DNA from: Paenibacillus odorifer
GTDB taxonomy: Bacteria > Bacillota > Bacilli > Paenibacillales > Paenibacillaceae
Assembly (NCBI RefSeq): GCF_000758725.1
Contig: NZ_CP009428.1
Location: 3,782,001-3,846,000, forward strand
Direction of reading: 5' to 3'
DNA: 64,000 nt
The position numbers and the translations under genes are program-made. Shown one piece after another: positions 26,620 to 34,485 of the stretch (its first letter is position 1; each line of letters opens with the position of its first letter). The notes below the pieces were generated by a model. The model was not told the origin of the DNA and ran no database searches. It saw only the letters and a list, made by a program, of their open reading frames with translations.

Positions 26620-26733
26620 TTATTTTTTTGATTTATAACTTCTTACTAATAAACTTATACCTTTAAAAATCAAAACCACTAATATCCCGAAAATTATCAA
26701 AGTTAATATTAAGTTTGACCAAACTATATCCAA
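26620..26733 (-). CDS. 37-residue single-span membrane peptide (candidate)
   Basis: TTG at 26733 lies 7 nt after GGAGG (26741-26745) and opens a 37-codon frame ending TAA. The peptide starts MDIVWSNLI, continues through a hydrophobic stretch of about 20 residues (LTLIIFGILVVLIFKGISLL), and ends with a basic tail (VRSYKSKK). This is the layout of small membrane-inserting regulators. A GTG two codons upstream would overlap the site. No clear terminator. Seen directly; expression unproven. Confidence 0.45.
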   Translation of the reverse strand: MDIVWSNLILTLIIFGILVVLIFKGISLLVRSYKSKK

Positions 26734-26963
26734 ATTCACTCCTCCGTCTCTGCATTTAATTCTTCTATATCAAATCATATCCCATTATTTATGATAAATG
26801 AACAACTTCTTACACGTTAAAATTGTTAATCAACAATATGCCAATTTTGATATTCACCTGTAAAACATCCTCGAATAACCTTAACCTCAGCTATTTGTGG
26901 GCATTTCGCGGGCATTTTTCGTAGACATATCATTGATGGTTACAAAACCACTATTTTGCCCAA

Positions 26964-27001
26964 ACAAAAAAACCCTCAACACCAAAGGTGTCAAGGGTTT
27001 A
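26964..27001 (-). terminator. glnA terminator
   Basis: AAACCCTTGACACC, TTT, GGTGTTGAGGGTTT on the minus strand, then TTTTT. It ends the glnR-glnA operon. Confidence 0.92.
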
Positions 27002-27007
27002 AAGGTT

Positions 27008-28336
27008 CTAGTACAAAGTCATGTATTGGTTTCTTTCCCACTCGTGCACTTGTGTACGATAGATATCCCATTCGATTTCTTTCAGCTCGTAGAAGTGAGC
27101 CAGCGCATGTTCGCCGAGAGCTTCGGTAATTACATGGCTGCGGATCATTTCGCTTAGCGCTTCTTTCAAATCGGATGGCAAGCTCGGGATGCCTTCTTCA
27201 ATACGCTCTTCCTCAGACATCACATAGATGTTACGGTCAATTGGGGCTGGAAGATCAAGCTTACGCTTAATTCCGTCTAGCCCTGCTTTCAACATAACAG
27301 CAAGTGCGAGGTATGGGTTAGCTGCCGGGTCCGGATTACGAACTTCAACACGTGTGCTAAGCCCTCTCGAAGCCGGGATACGAATCATCGGGCTACGGTT
27401 ACTTGCAGACCAAGCTACGTAACAAGGTGCTTCATAACCAGGAACAAGACGTTTGTAAGAGTTCACTGTTGGGTTAGTAATCGCTGCAAAAGCACGAGCG
27501 TGCTTCAAAATACCAGCCATATAGTAACGTGCAGTTTTGCTCAGACCTAGCTTGTCACTTTCATCGTAGAACATGTTTTCTTTGCCATTAAACAAGGATT
27601 GGTGAGCGTGCATACCCGATCCGTTAATACCAAACAAAGGTTTAGGCATAAAAGTTGCATGCAAGCCGTGTTGACGGGCAACCGTCTTCACAACGAGCTT
27701 AAAGGTTTGAATTTGGTCAGCAGAAGTGATCGCGTCAGCATATTTGAAATCAATTTCATGCTGGCCGGAAGCCACTTCATGGTGGGATGCTTCGATTTCA
27801 AAGCCCATTTCTTCAAGGGTCAATACGATTTCACGACGGCAGTTTTCTCCTAAGTCCGTAGGAGCTAAGTCGAAATAACCACCTTGGTCGTTCAATTCTG
27901 TAGTTGGGTTACCTCTTTCGTCTGTTTTGAACAAGAAGAATTCAGGTTCAGGTCCAACATTCATCGCTGTAAAGCCCATTTCTTCGGCTTCCTTCAGACA
28001 ACGCTTCAGGATACCACGTGGGTCTCCAGCAAATGGAGTACCATCAGGCATATACACGTCACAAATCAGACGTGCAACACGGCTATCAGTCACCCAAGGG
28101 AAGATTACCCAAGTATCAAGATCTGGGAAGAGATACATATCGGATTCTTCAATCCGTACATAACCTTCAATGGAGGAACCATCAAACATCATTTTGTTGT
28201 CGAGTGCTTTTTCCAATTGGCTAACCGGAATCTCTACATTCTTGATAGTACCTAACAGATCTGTAAATTGCAGACGAATGAAACGAACATTCTCTTCCTT
28301 GGCAATGCGTAAAATATCCTCTTTAGAAAAGCTCAC
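27008..28336 (-). CDS. glnA: type I glutamine synthetase
   Basis: 442 residues, GSI-alpha length. It joins ammonium to glutamate with ATP. Motifs: [109 protein letters not shown] region. No Tyr-adenylylation site of the GSI-beta kind is expected. GTG start after GGGAGAGG. Second gene of glnRA; in Bacilli GlnA also controls GlnR by protein contact. Confidence 0.98.
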   Translation of the reverse strand: MSFSKEDILRIAKEENVRFIRLQFTDLLGTIKNVEIPVSQLEKALDNKMMFDGSSIEGYVRIEESDMYLFPDLDTWVIFPWVTDSRVARLICDVYMPDGTPFAGDPRGILKRCLKEAEEMGFTAMNVGPEPEFFLFKTDERGNPTTELNDQGGYFDLAPTDLGENCRREIVLTLEEMGFEIEASHHEVASGQHEIDFKYADAITSADQIQTFKLVVKTVARQHGLHATFMPKPLFGINGSGMHAHQSLFNGKENMFYDESDKLGLSKTARYYMAGILKHARAFAAITNPTVNSYKRLVPGYEAPCYVAWSASNRSPMIRIPASRGLSTRVEVRNPDPAANPYLALAVMLKAGLDGIKRKLDLPAPIDRNIYVMSEEERIEEGIPSLPSDLKEALSEMIRSHVITEALGEHALAHFYELKEIEWDIYRTQVHEWERNQYMTLY

Positions 28337-28369
28337 GTGATCCTCTCCCTTTCAAAACTCTGTATATTA

Positions 28370-28780
28370 TTATTTATTAAAAAACCGGGATAACTCACCT
28401 TGAATAAGCGATACCTGTCCCGGTCTTTTACCGGAAACTAGTTCTTGCTTCAGCAAACGGTGAAGCTGCGAATCTGATAGCTCTCTACGTCTAACCTCTG
28501 TGTCAGGGGTAATCACAGTAGCTTCTTCGGATTCCTTAGAGACTGGGTTCATTACTTGCTTGATGCCAGCAATGTTAACACCCTTTTCAATCAAGGCCTT
28601 AATTTCTAATAGGCGCTCAACATCATTAAAAGAGAACAAACGTTGATTCCCAGATGTACGTGCAGGTACGATTAGACTGTGCTGTTCATAATAACGAATT
28701 TGTCTTGCAGATAAATCAGTTAACTTCATTACAATTCCAATAGGAAATAATGCCATATTTCTGCGGATTTCATCACCCAT
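28370..28780 (-). CDS. glnR: nitrogen regulator GlnR (MerR family)
   Basis: 136 residues. MerR-type winged helix: LTDLSARQIRYYEQHSLIVPAR, then LFSFNDVERLLEIKALIEKGVNIAGIKQV. A variable tail ends in a GlnR-style C-terminus (GKRPGQVSLIQGELSRFF) that senses feedback-inhibited GlnA in B. subtilis. It represses glnRA under nitrogen excess. A GlnR box and a consensus promoter lie just upstream. 33 nt before glnA, so an operon. Confidence 0.95.
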   Translation of the reverse strand: MGDEIRRNMALFPIGIVMKLTDLSARQIRYYEQHSLIVPARTSGNQRLFSFNDVERLLEIKALIEKGVNIAGIKQVMNPVSKESEEATVITPDTEVRRRELSDSQLHRLLKQELVSGKRPGQVSLIQGELSRFFNK

Positions 28781-28817
28781 GACTCATCCAACCTTCCAAT
28801 GATCTTTTTCTGATCTC

Positions 28818-28846
28818 ATTGTACATTTCCTAATACAGCGTGTCAA
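28818..28846 (-). promoter_or_regulatory. glnRA promoter
   Basis: TTGACA (28841-28846), 17-nt spacer, TACAAT (28818-28823) on the minus strand, 38 nt before the glnR start. Confidence 0.85.
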
Positions 28847-30117
28847 TGGTGTGTAAGATTTTCTGACAGTAATTTTCGATCACGCATACTTTGGAGTGCC
28901 ATCAAAACGCCATATTTGACATGGGAGTAGGTTAATCCCCCTTGCATATAGCCGATATAAGGCGCACGGATAGGCGCATCTGCCGATAACTCTAAGCTAC
29001 CACCTTGTATAAACGTACCTGCCGCCATGATGACAGGATGTTCATATCCCGGCATATCCCATGGTTCTGGAACTACATGGCTGTCTACCGCCGCAGCACG
29101 TTGAATTCCCTGCACGAAGGCAATTAAGTGATCCGGTCCATCAAAGGAAACCGCCTGAATCAAATCTGTACGAGGTTCATTCCACGCTGGTTTCGTCTCA
29201 AACCCGCAGCGCTGAAATACAGCTGCCGCAAAAATACTGCCTTTAAGGGCTTGTCCAACTGTATGCGGAGCCATGAACAGTCCTTGGTATAACCCGCGGG
29301 TAGTTCCTAACATTGCACCTACTTCGCCGCCGATACCAGGAGCTGTAAGACGGTACGCTGTAAGCTCTACTAGATCTCTGCGCCCACAGATGTATCCACC
29401 CGTCTCAGCAATTCCACCACCAGGATTTTTAATTAATGAACCCGCTACTAGATCCACTCCAACCTGTGGAGGCTCAAGTTCTTCAGTAAACTCACCATAG
29501 CAATTATCAACGAACACAATAACATCCGGTTTCAATGACTTCACTCTCGCTGTCATGTCACCTATTTCGGCTACTGTGAAGGAAGCACGCCAATCATAAC
29601 CACGCGATCTTTGAATTCCAATTACTTTAGTCTTCTCATTGATAGAGAGAGTTACCTCTTCCCAATCAATCTTACCCTCTGCGGTAAGGGCAACCTCCCG
29701 ATATGTAATTCCGAAGTCTGCGAGTGAGCCTGTCCCATCTCCTGCTTGGCCAATCACCTTGTGTAAGGTATCGTATGGACGACCTGTGATGTATAAAAGC
29801 TCGTCTCCTGGTCGCAGCACACCAAAGAGGGCTGTTGAAATGGTATGTGTTCCTGAAGCAAAATGCGGACGCACCAAAGCTGATTCCGCACCAAAAACGT
29901 CAGCATAGACAAGATCCAGCACTTCGCGTCCACGGTCGTTGTAAGCATACCCCGTTGAACCCGCAAAATGATAATCACTGACCTGTTGACGTTGAAACGC
30001 TTCAATAACCTTCCATTGATTCTTATCGACAATTCGATCGAGGGCTTTGACTGCACCTTCAATTTCAACTTCTGCGGACTCTGCCGCTCCTAAAATATCT
30101 TCTGCAAAAACTGCCAT
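28843..30117 (-). CDS. PLP-dependent methionine gamma-lyase-family protein (YnbB-like)
   Basis: 424 residues, fold-type I PLP enzyme, aluminium-resistance/YnbB group. Visible: STGYAYNDRGREVLDLVYADVFGAE near the start, PHFASGTHTISTALFG, ITGRPYDTLHKVIG, VFVDNCYGEF (cofactor Asp region), and GSLIKNPGGGIAETGGYI with the Schiff-base Lys. The reaction is not established for this group. ATG start. Located between hflX and glnR exactly as in B. subtilis. Confidence 0.88.
   Translation of the reverse strand: MAVFAEDILGAAESAEVEIEGAVKALDRIVDKNQWKVIEAFQRQQVSDYHFAGSTGYAYNDRGREVLDLVYADVFGAESALVRPHFASGTHTISTALFGVLRPGDELLYITGRPYDTLHKVIGQAGDGTGSLADFGITYREVALTAEGKIDWEEVTLSINEKTKVIGIQRSRGYDWRASFTVAEIGDMTARVKSLKPDVIVFVDNCYGEFTEELEPPQVGVDLVAGSLIKNPGGGIAETGGYICGRRDLVELTAYRLTAPGIGGEVGAMLGTTRGLYQGLFMAPHTVGQALKGSIFAAAVFQRCGFETKPAWNEPRTDLIQAVSFDGPDHLIAFVQGIQRAAAVDSHVVPEPWDMPGYEHPVIMAAGTFIQGGSLELSADAPIRAPYIGYMQGGLTYSHVKYGVLMALQSMRDRKLLSENLTHH
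28852..28868. promoter_or_regulatory. GlnR operator
   Basis: TGTAAGATTTTCTGACA fits TGTNA-N7-TNACA exactly. It lies 5 nt upstream of the glnR -35 and inside the last codons of the upstream gene. Confidence 0.8.
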
Positions 30118-30250
30118 TAGTTCTTATTCGCTCCTTACATTTACTTGCCATCATAATGACAGAAAGCGACAGTTGCCTGACGCTTTTTGTCATTAGCTAT
30201 TATTTTATACCTATACTACAAGCATTTCCACTTTAGGGGAACAAAGAAGA

Positions 30251-31540
30251 TTACGGTTGGTCCACAAAATCAGCAAGCATGTAACCCCATTTATCATAAT
30301 CCTCTTTATTAAGACGGACGTTATAGATAACATCGTTCTCGTCATAGGTGGTTTCCAGAACCTCACCTACTCTGTAAAGCAGGGAAGAAATATCGCCACG
30401 GTCTCCAGGAATTCGAAAATTCAGCGTATCTCCGGCCAATTCATCAGAGATAATTTCGATAATCCGGGTTAAATCCTCAGGGTTAAACGCACTGATCTTC
30501 AAAAAACCTGTGCCGGTTGGCAGCATTTCCAGTTGCTCAGGCTCACATAGATCGATTTTATTAAAAAGCACTATTTGCGGTTTGCTGGCTGCCCCTAAGT
30601 CCTGCAAAATAGTTTGCACAATCTCCATCTGCTCCTCACGCATTGGAGATGAGGCATCCACTACATGCAACACCAGATTGGCCTCATTGACTTCCTCCAG
30701 CGTTGCGCGGAAAGATGCCACAAGATCATGCGGAAGATTCTGAATGAAGCCTACAGTATCCGTAAGCACTACCTCTTTGCCACCCGTTAGCTGAAGCACA
30801 CGTGAAGTAGGGTCAAGCGTAGCAAACAATTGATTTTCAATATAAACATCCGCATCCGTAAGCTGCTTAAGCAGCGTCGATTTACCAGCATTTGTGTAGC
30901 CGACTAGAGCAACCTGCACTGCCCCTGCCTTACGGCGGCGTTCACGGTGCAGCTCACGGGTCTTAACTACCTCATCCAACTGGCGTTTCAACTCCGTAAT
31001 CCGATTGCGAATATGCCGGCGATCGGTCTCAAGCTTACTTTCACCTGGCCCTCTGGTTCCTATACCCCCGCCTAATCTGGATAAGTTTTTGCCTTGACCG
31101 GATAACCGCGGCAAAAGATAGGACAGCTGTGCCAGCTCTACTTGAATAATACCCTCTCTCGTTTTGGCCCGCCCAGCAAAAATATCCAAAATGAGCTGCG
31201 TCCGATCAATAATCTTCAGATCCAAAGACTCTTCAAGGTTCCGTACCTGCGCTCCAGATAATTCCTGATCAAAAATAGCCGTATTAGCTCCAAGACCATC
31301 AGCGGCCATGCGGAGCTCTTCTACCTTACCTTTCCCGATAAACCATTTTGAATCCGGTGTTTCCTTATTCTGACGCAACACATCCAGGACTTCAACACCT
31401 GCTGTTTCTGCTAACTGTACTAATTCCTGCAGAGAAAGCTCTGGGTCAATACCGGTACGTTTAATTTTATCTGTGACGAGAGTGACCAATATCGCCCGAT
31501 CTTGAATATCCGTTTCTGTATCATGCGTAGTTATTGCCAT
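30251..31540 (-). CDS. hflX: ribosome-associated GTPase HflX
   Basis: 429 residues. N-terminal HflX domain (ELVQLAETAGVEVLDV, GKGKVEELR, FDQELSGAQVRNLEE), a glycine-rich linker (LSRLGGGIGTRGPGESKLETDRR), a coiled coil, and a G domain: G1 GYTNAGKST, G3 DTVGFIQNLP, G4 FNKIDL, G5 SAFN. HflX binds the 50S subunit and splits stalled or heat-damaged ribosomes. Corresponds to B. subtilis ynbA. ATG start. Followed by the ynbB-like gene after 133 nt. Confidence 0.96.
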   Translation of the reverse strand: MAITTHDTETDIQDRAILVTLVTDKIKRTGIDPELSLQELVQLAETAGVEVLDVLRQNKETPDSKWFIGKGKVEELRMAADGLGANTAIFDQELSGAQVRNLEESLDLKIIDRTQLILDIFAGRAKTREGIIQVELAQLSYLLPRLSGQGKNLSRLGGGIGTRGPGESKLETDRRHIRNRITELKRQLDEVVKTRELHRERRRKAGAVQVALVGYTNAGKSTLLKQLTDADVYIENQLFATLDPTSRVLQLTGGKEVVLTDTVGFIQNLPHDLVASFRATLEEVNEANLVLHVVDASSPMREEQMEIVQTILQDLGAASKPQIVLFNKIDLCEPEQLEMLPTGTGFLKISAFNPEDLTRIIEIISDELAGDTLNFRIPGDRGDISSLLYRVGEVLETTYDENDVIYNVRLNKEDYDKWGYMLADFVDQP

Positions 31541-31749
31541 TTATTCATGCTCCTTATGACGGTAATAGAATCTTTGTGTACCATTTAATCAGTTTTTCAC
31601 TTCTTGCTGATGTTATACAGATGAAACTGTTCATTCACAGCACTTCAAAACATTTTATCATAAGTTTCATTGGTAATATAGGCTGATAATGGAACGGCTC
31701 CCCATGCTGTCAGCATTTTCATTATGATAATCTTCAATCTTTTATAAAA

Positions 31750-31785
31750 GATAAACCGACTAAGCACGTATAAACTTAGCCGGTG
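31750..31785 (-). terminator. spoVK terminator
   Basis: ACCGGCTAAG and CTTAGTCGGT arms on the minus strand with a 10-nt loop, followed by TTATCTTTTA. Confidence 0.75.
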
Positions 31786-31794
31786 TCAATTTAT

Positions 31795-32769
31795 TTAAGA
31801 GATTATACTCTCCCCTTTTGGATAATCATCGACCGGAAGAACAAGGTCTCTCGGTAAGATCTCCATCAAAGATTGCTTGGATATTTTGACATGTCTGCTT
31901 ATTAATCTAACCGCTTGATGGCGAATTGCCTGCTCGAGGATATTGCGTACATACCGCGCATTACTAAAATTTTCTTCAATAATTTTCTCATTAAGGATTA
32001 ACTCTTTTAGTTTCCCGTTTGTTTCCGGAGTAATTATATAGTCTCTTTCAGCTGCCATTTTATGTGCAATCAATATCAGTTCATCTGTTGTATAGTCCTG
32101 AAAATCAAGTTGAATTGGAAAACGTGAGGGAAGCCCGGTATTAGCCTCCATGAACATCTCCATTTCATTTGGATAACCCGCTAAGATAATGATGAGATCA
32201 TCATTCCTGTCCTCCATAACCTTTACAAGACAGTCGATTGCCTCTTTCCCAAAATCCTTATCTCCGCCTCTAGCCAAGCTATAAGCCTCGTCAATGAATA
32301 ATACGCCACCCATAGCTTTCTTAACAAGGTCTCTGGTCTTTTGAGCTGTATGCCCTATGTATTCCCCCACTAAATCCGCTCTCTCTACTTCGATTAATTG
32401 ACCTTTACTTAATATGCCCATATTCTTTAACAGCTTGGCAACGATCCTTGCTACAGTTGTTTTTCCAGTCCCGGGGTTGCCTTTAAACAACATATGATAA
32501 ACCTGATTAACTACATTTAACCCCAGTTCTTGTCTCATTTTTTCCACTTGGATAAGCGCATGAATTTCATATATAAGATCCTTCACCTTTTCAAGACCGA
32601 TAAGCTCATGAAGCTCTTGCAGGATTTCTTTTGTAGATTCTAAATGATTATTTTGAGCCAGCGCGCTCTCCAATGTTTCATTCGTAATATTTGTTGGGTC
32701 TTGATTTTTGAAAGTTATATTCATTCTGGAATCATTAATGGTTATCTTTCTTAAATTTTCTTCACCCAT
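31795..32769 (-). CDS. spoVK: stage V sporulation protein K (AAA+ ATPase)
   Basis: About 324 residues. The N-terminal 75 residues are variable; the AAA+ CbxX/CfqX core follows: FKGNPGTGKTTVARIVA (Walker A), GVLFIDEAYSL (Walker B), NTGLPSRFP (sensor/Arg finger region) and NARYVRNILEQAI. Needed for spore maturation in B. subtilis. ATG 32769 follows GAGGTGATTACA; a further ATG three codons upstream lacks this spacing. Monocistronic, next to hflX as in Bacillus. Confidence 0.92.
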   Translation of the reverse strand: MGEENLRKITINDSRMNITFKNQDPTNITNETLESALAQNNHLESTKEILQELHELIGLEKVKDLIYEIHALIQVEKMRQELGLNVVNQVYHMLFKGNPGTGKTTVARIVAKLLKNMGILSKGQLIEVERADLVGEYIGHTAQKTRDLVKKAMGGVLFIDEAYSLARGGDKDFGKEAIDCLVKVMEDRNDDLIIILAGYPNEMEMFMEANTGLPSRFPIQLDFQDYTTDELILIAHKMAAERDYIITPETNGKLKELILNEKIIEENFSNARYVRNILEQAIRHQAVRLISRHVKISKQSLMEILPRDLVLPVDDYPKGESIIS

Positions 32770-32985
32770 TGTAATCACCTCGTTAGAGCATTATATGCAA
32801 TAACTGAATGACATCATGCACTTGTTTTAAAGAATGGGGTTTCGACATTGGATTCCCTGCTATCTCTCGCATCTTCTACGATGGTACACGAGGATAGAAT
32901 GACCGAAATACATAAAAGCCATAAGCAAACGCTTATTTTTTTATCATTTTACACTCCCATTATTTTTGATATACAAATAACAAAT

Positions 32986-33026
32986 AGCCCCCAGTTAGAG
33001 TTTAATCCATTTGGGGGCTGGCTTTT
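32986..33026 (-). terminator. hairpin terminator after the DUF218 gene
   Basis: AGCCCCCA and TGGGGGCT around an 18-nt loop. Minus-strand continuation is ATTTGTTATTTG; plus-strand continuation is GGCTTTTC, so it may act either way. Confidence 0.6.
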
Positions 33027-33086
33027 CTAATCAAGTCTCTTCCGGAATAGGAGGCGTTATTAGAAGATTCTGATATTCGGGAACAA

Positions 33087-33743
33087 TTACAGGAACAACT
33101 GCTGGATTTTCCATTTCGTATAGGCTAGAATTTCACGCGACTTATGCCTTGTCATCGACAGAACAGTGGATTCTGTAAGTCCCAGTTCAGGATTCACATA
33201 ACCGAGCTCGTCCGCGATTTCGTGTGAACGCCATCCATGATATGTATGCGTAATAATAATTGCTGAAGACAATCCCTCACTTGTCATAATGGCTTTGCTA
33301 TACAGAAGATTCTCGTAAGTGCTGGTAGCTTTATTTTCAACAGAAATGGCGCTATCCGGAACTCCATGAGCTACTAAATAATTGCGCATGCCTTGACCTT
33401 CGGTATATTTAAGATCAGGTTTATCCAAACCTCCAGAAACTATGAAATGCGAGAACATCCCCTCTTGATAAAGCTTAAGCCCGTAATCCAATCGTTCCTT
33501 CAATCCCGGGCTAGGTTCATCTCCCCACATCGACATGCCAAGAATGATCCCTGTATCGGCTTTGAGCATAGGATCTGTCGTTGCGGCTTTATTGATATTC
33601 CTCAATGCGTACGCACACCACAACAATCCAACTACAACAATAAGCATTAAAGCAATAAGCAACGTTCGTTTAGACCAAATCCGGCGTTTTTTGGGAACAA
33701 TCCGAATCGGGGAAGAGTCTCTTCCATAAACGTACCATTCCAT
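33087..33743 (-). CDS. DUF218/SanA/YdcF-like membrane protein
   Basis: 218 residues. A basic N-terminus and one membrane span (LLIALMLIVVVGLLWCAYAL) are followed by an extracytoplasmic DUF218 domain: DTGIILGMSMWGDEPSPGLKERLDYGL, HFIVSGGLDKPD, EGQGMRNYL, VENKATSTYENLLYS, IIITHTYHGWRSHEI. Members are linked to envelope integrity (SanA, ElyC) but the reaction is unknown. GGAGG before ATG lies within the end of the ntdP gene; 2-nt gap, so coupled. Confidence 0.85.
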   Translation of the reverse strand: MEWYVYGRDSSPIRIVPKKRRIWSKRTLLIALMLIVVVGLLWCAYALRNINKAATTDPMLKADTGIILGMSMWGDEPSPGLKERLDYGLKLYQEGMFSHFIVSGGLDKPDLKYTEGQGMRNYLVAHGVPDSAISVENKATSTYENLLYSKAIMTSEGLSSAIIITHTYHGWRSHEIADELGYVNPELGLTESTVLSMTRHKSREILAYTKWKIQQLFL

Positions 33744-33745
33744 CT

Positions 33746-34300
33746 TTATTTCCTCCTGAATTCTCCATGATGAAATAATTCGGCACGATGTTTCAAAGAG
33801 AGAGAGAAATAAGGGAAAGCATGAGCATCGATGCCACGTAAAATAGTATGGGCAGTCTCCCAGGCTAGCTTATAATCGCTTTCTGAGATATCTTGCCTCT
33901 CCAGTGCTTCCTCCAGTTCATCCTCATCGAGCAAAAACACCTCGCCGTTCCAAAGTACTACCACGTCCAGATACAAATCGTCAAACCAAGGCACACCTTG
34001 GTCAGTGACGCCTTGCACCTTACAGGTGTCTATGTACCATTGAACAATATTTTGTTTTTCGTCGAACATAGCCGTCACAATATAGTGACTGTCTTTCGGA
34101 AAATATTGCAGCCAGGAATAACCTTTATCTGCAATACGATATGTATGTCGTCCATAGCTCTTCCACAGTGGTTCTTTCAGCCCGTAGATGGTGTAAAGCG
34201 TAATATATCCGCTGAATTCCCGGCTCTCCACATAGCGGCAGGCAAAATGGCGACGCGTAATCCGGCGCCAGTTGGCCCGGTCTCCGAATTTACGTTTCAT
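33746..34300 (-). CDS. nucleoside tri-/diphosphate phosphatase, DUF402 (YgaC-like)
   Basis: 184 residues. DUF402 beta-barrel with the YgaC/NTDP pattern: SYGRHTYRIADKGYSWLQYFP, ENKQNIVQWYIDTC-like text (DEKQNIVQWYIDTC), YLDVVVLWNGEVFLLDEDELEEAL with the metal-binding acids. Staphylococcal and Bacillus relatives hydrolyse nucleoside tri- and diphosphates. ATG after GGAGAGGG. Cotranscribed with the DUF218 gene. Confidence 0.85.
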   Translation of the reverse strand: MKRKFGDRANWRRITRRHFACRYVESREFSGYITLYTIYGLKEPLWKSYGRHTYRIADKGYSWLQYFPKDSHYIVTAMFDEKQNIVQWYIDTCKVQGVTDQGVPWFDDLYLDVVVLWNGEVFLLDEDELEEALERQDISESDYKLAWETAHTILRGIDAHAFPYFSLSLKHRAELFHHGEFRRK

Positions 34301-34401
34301 AGAAATTACCCTCTCCAGTATGGTCTATTCAGCTTAACACATTTAGAGGATACACTCAAAACATCCCGCAAAATACAAGAAATTTTCTTCTAAACCTAAC
34401 A

Positions 34402-34450
34402 AAAACGGCAGCCTAGCTTCGCTTTTTAAATAAAGCGAAGCTGGGCTGCC
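34402..34450 (-). terminator. ponA terminator
   Basis: GGCAGCCCAGCTTCGCTTT and AAAGCGAAGCTAGGCTGCC with one mismatch, then GTTTTTGTT on the minus strand. Confidence 0.9.
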
Positions 34451-34485
34451 ATGGATAAAGCTTATTATTTGAAATTCAAACTCGT

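Noticed and set aside
32848..33030. 60-codon plus-strand open frame
   Set aside because: Overlaps the terminator hairpin at its end and has no ribosome binding site.
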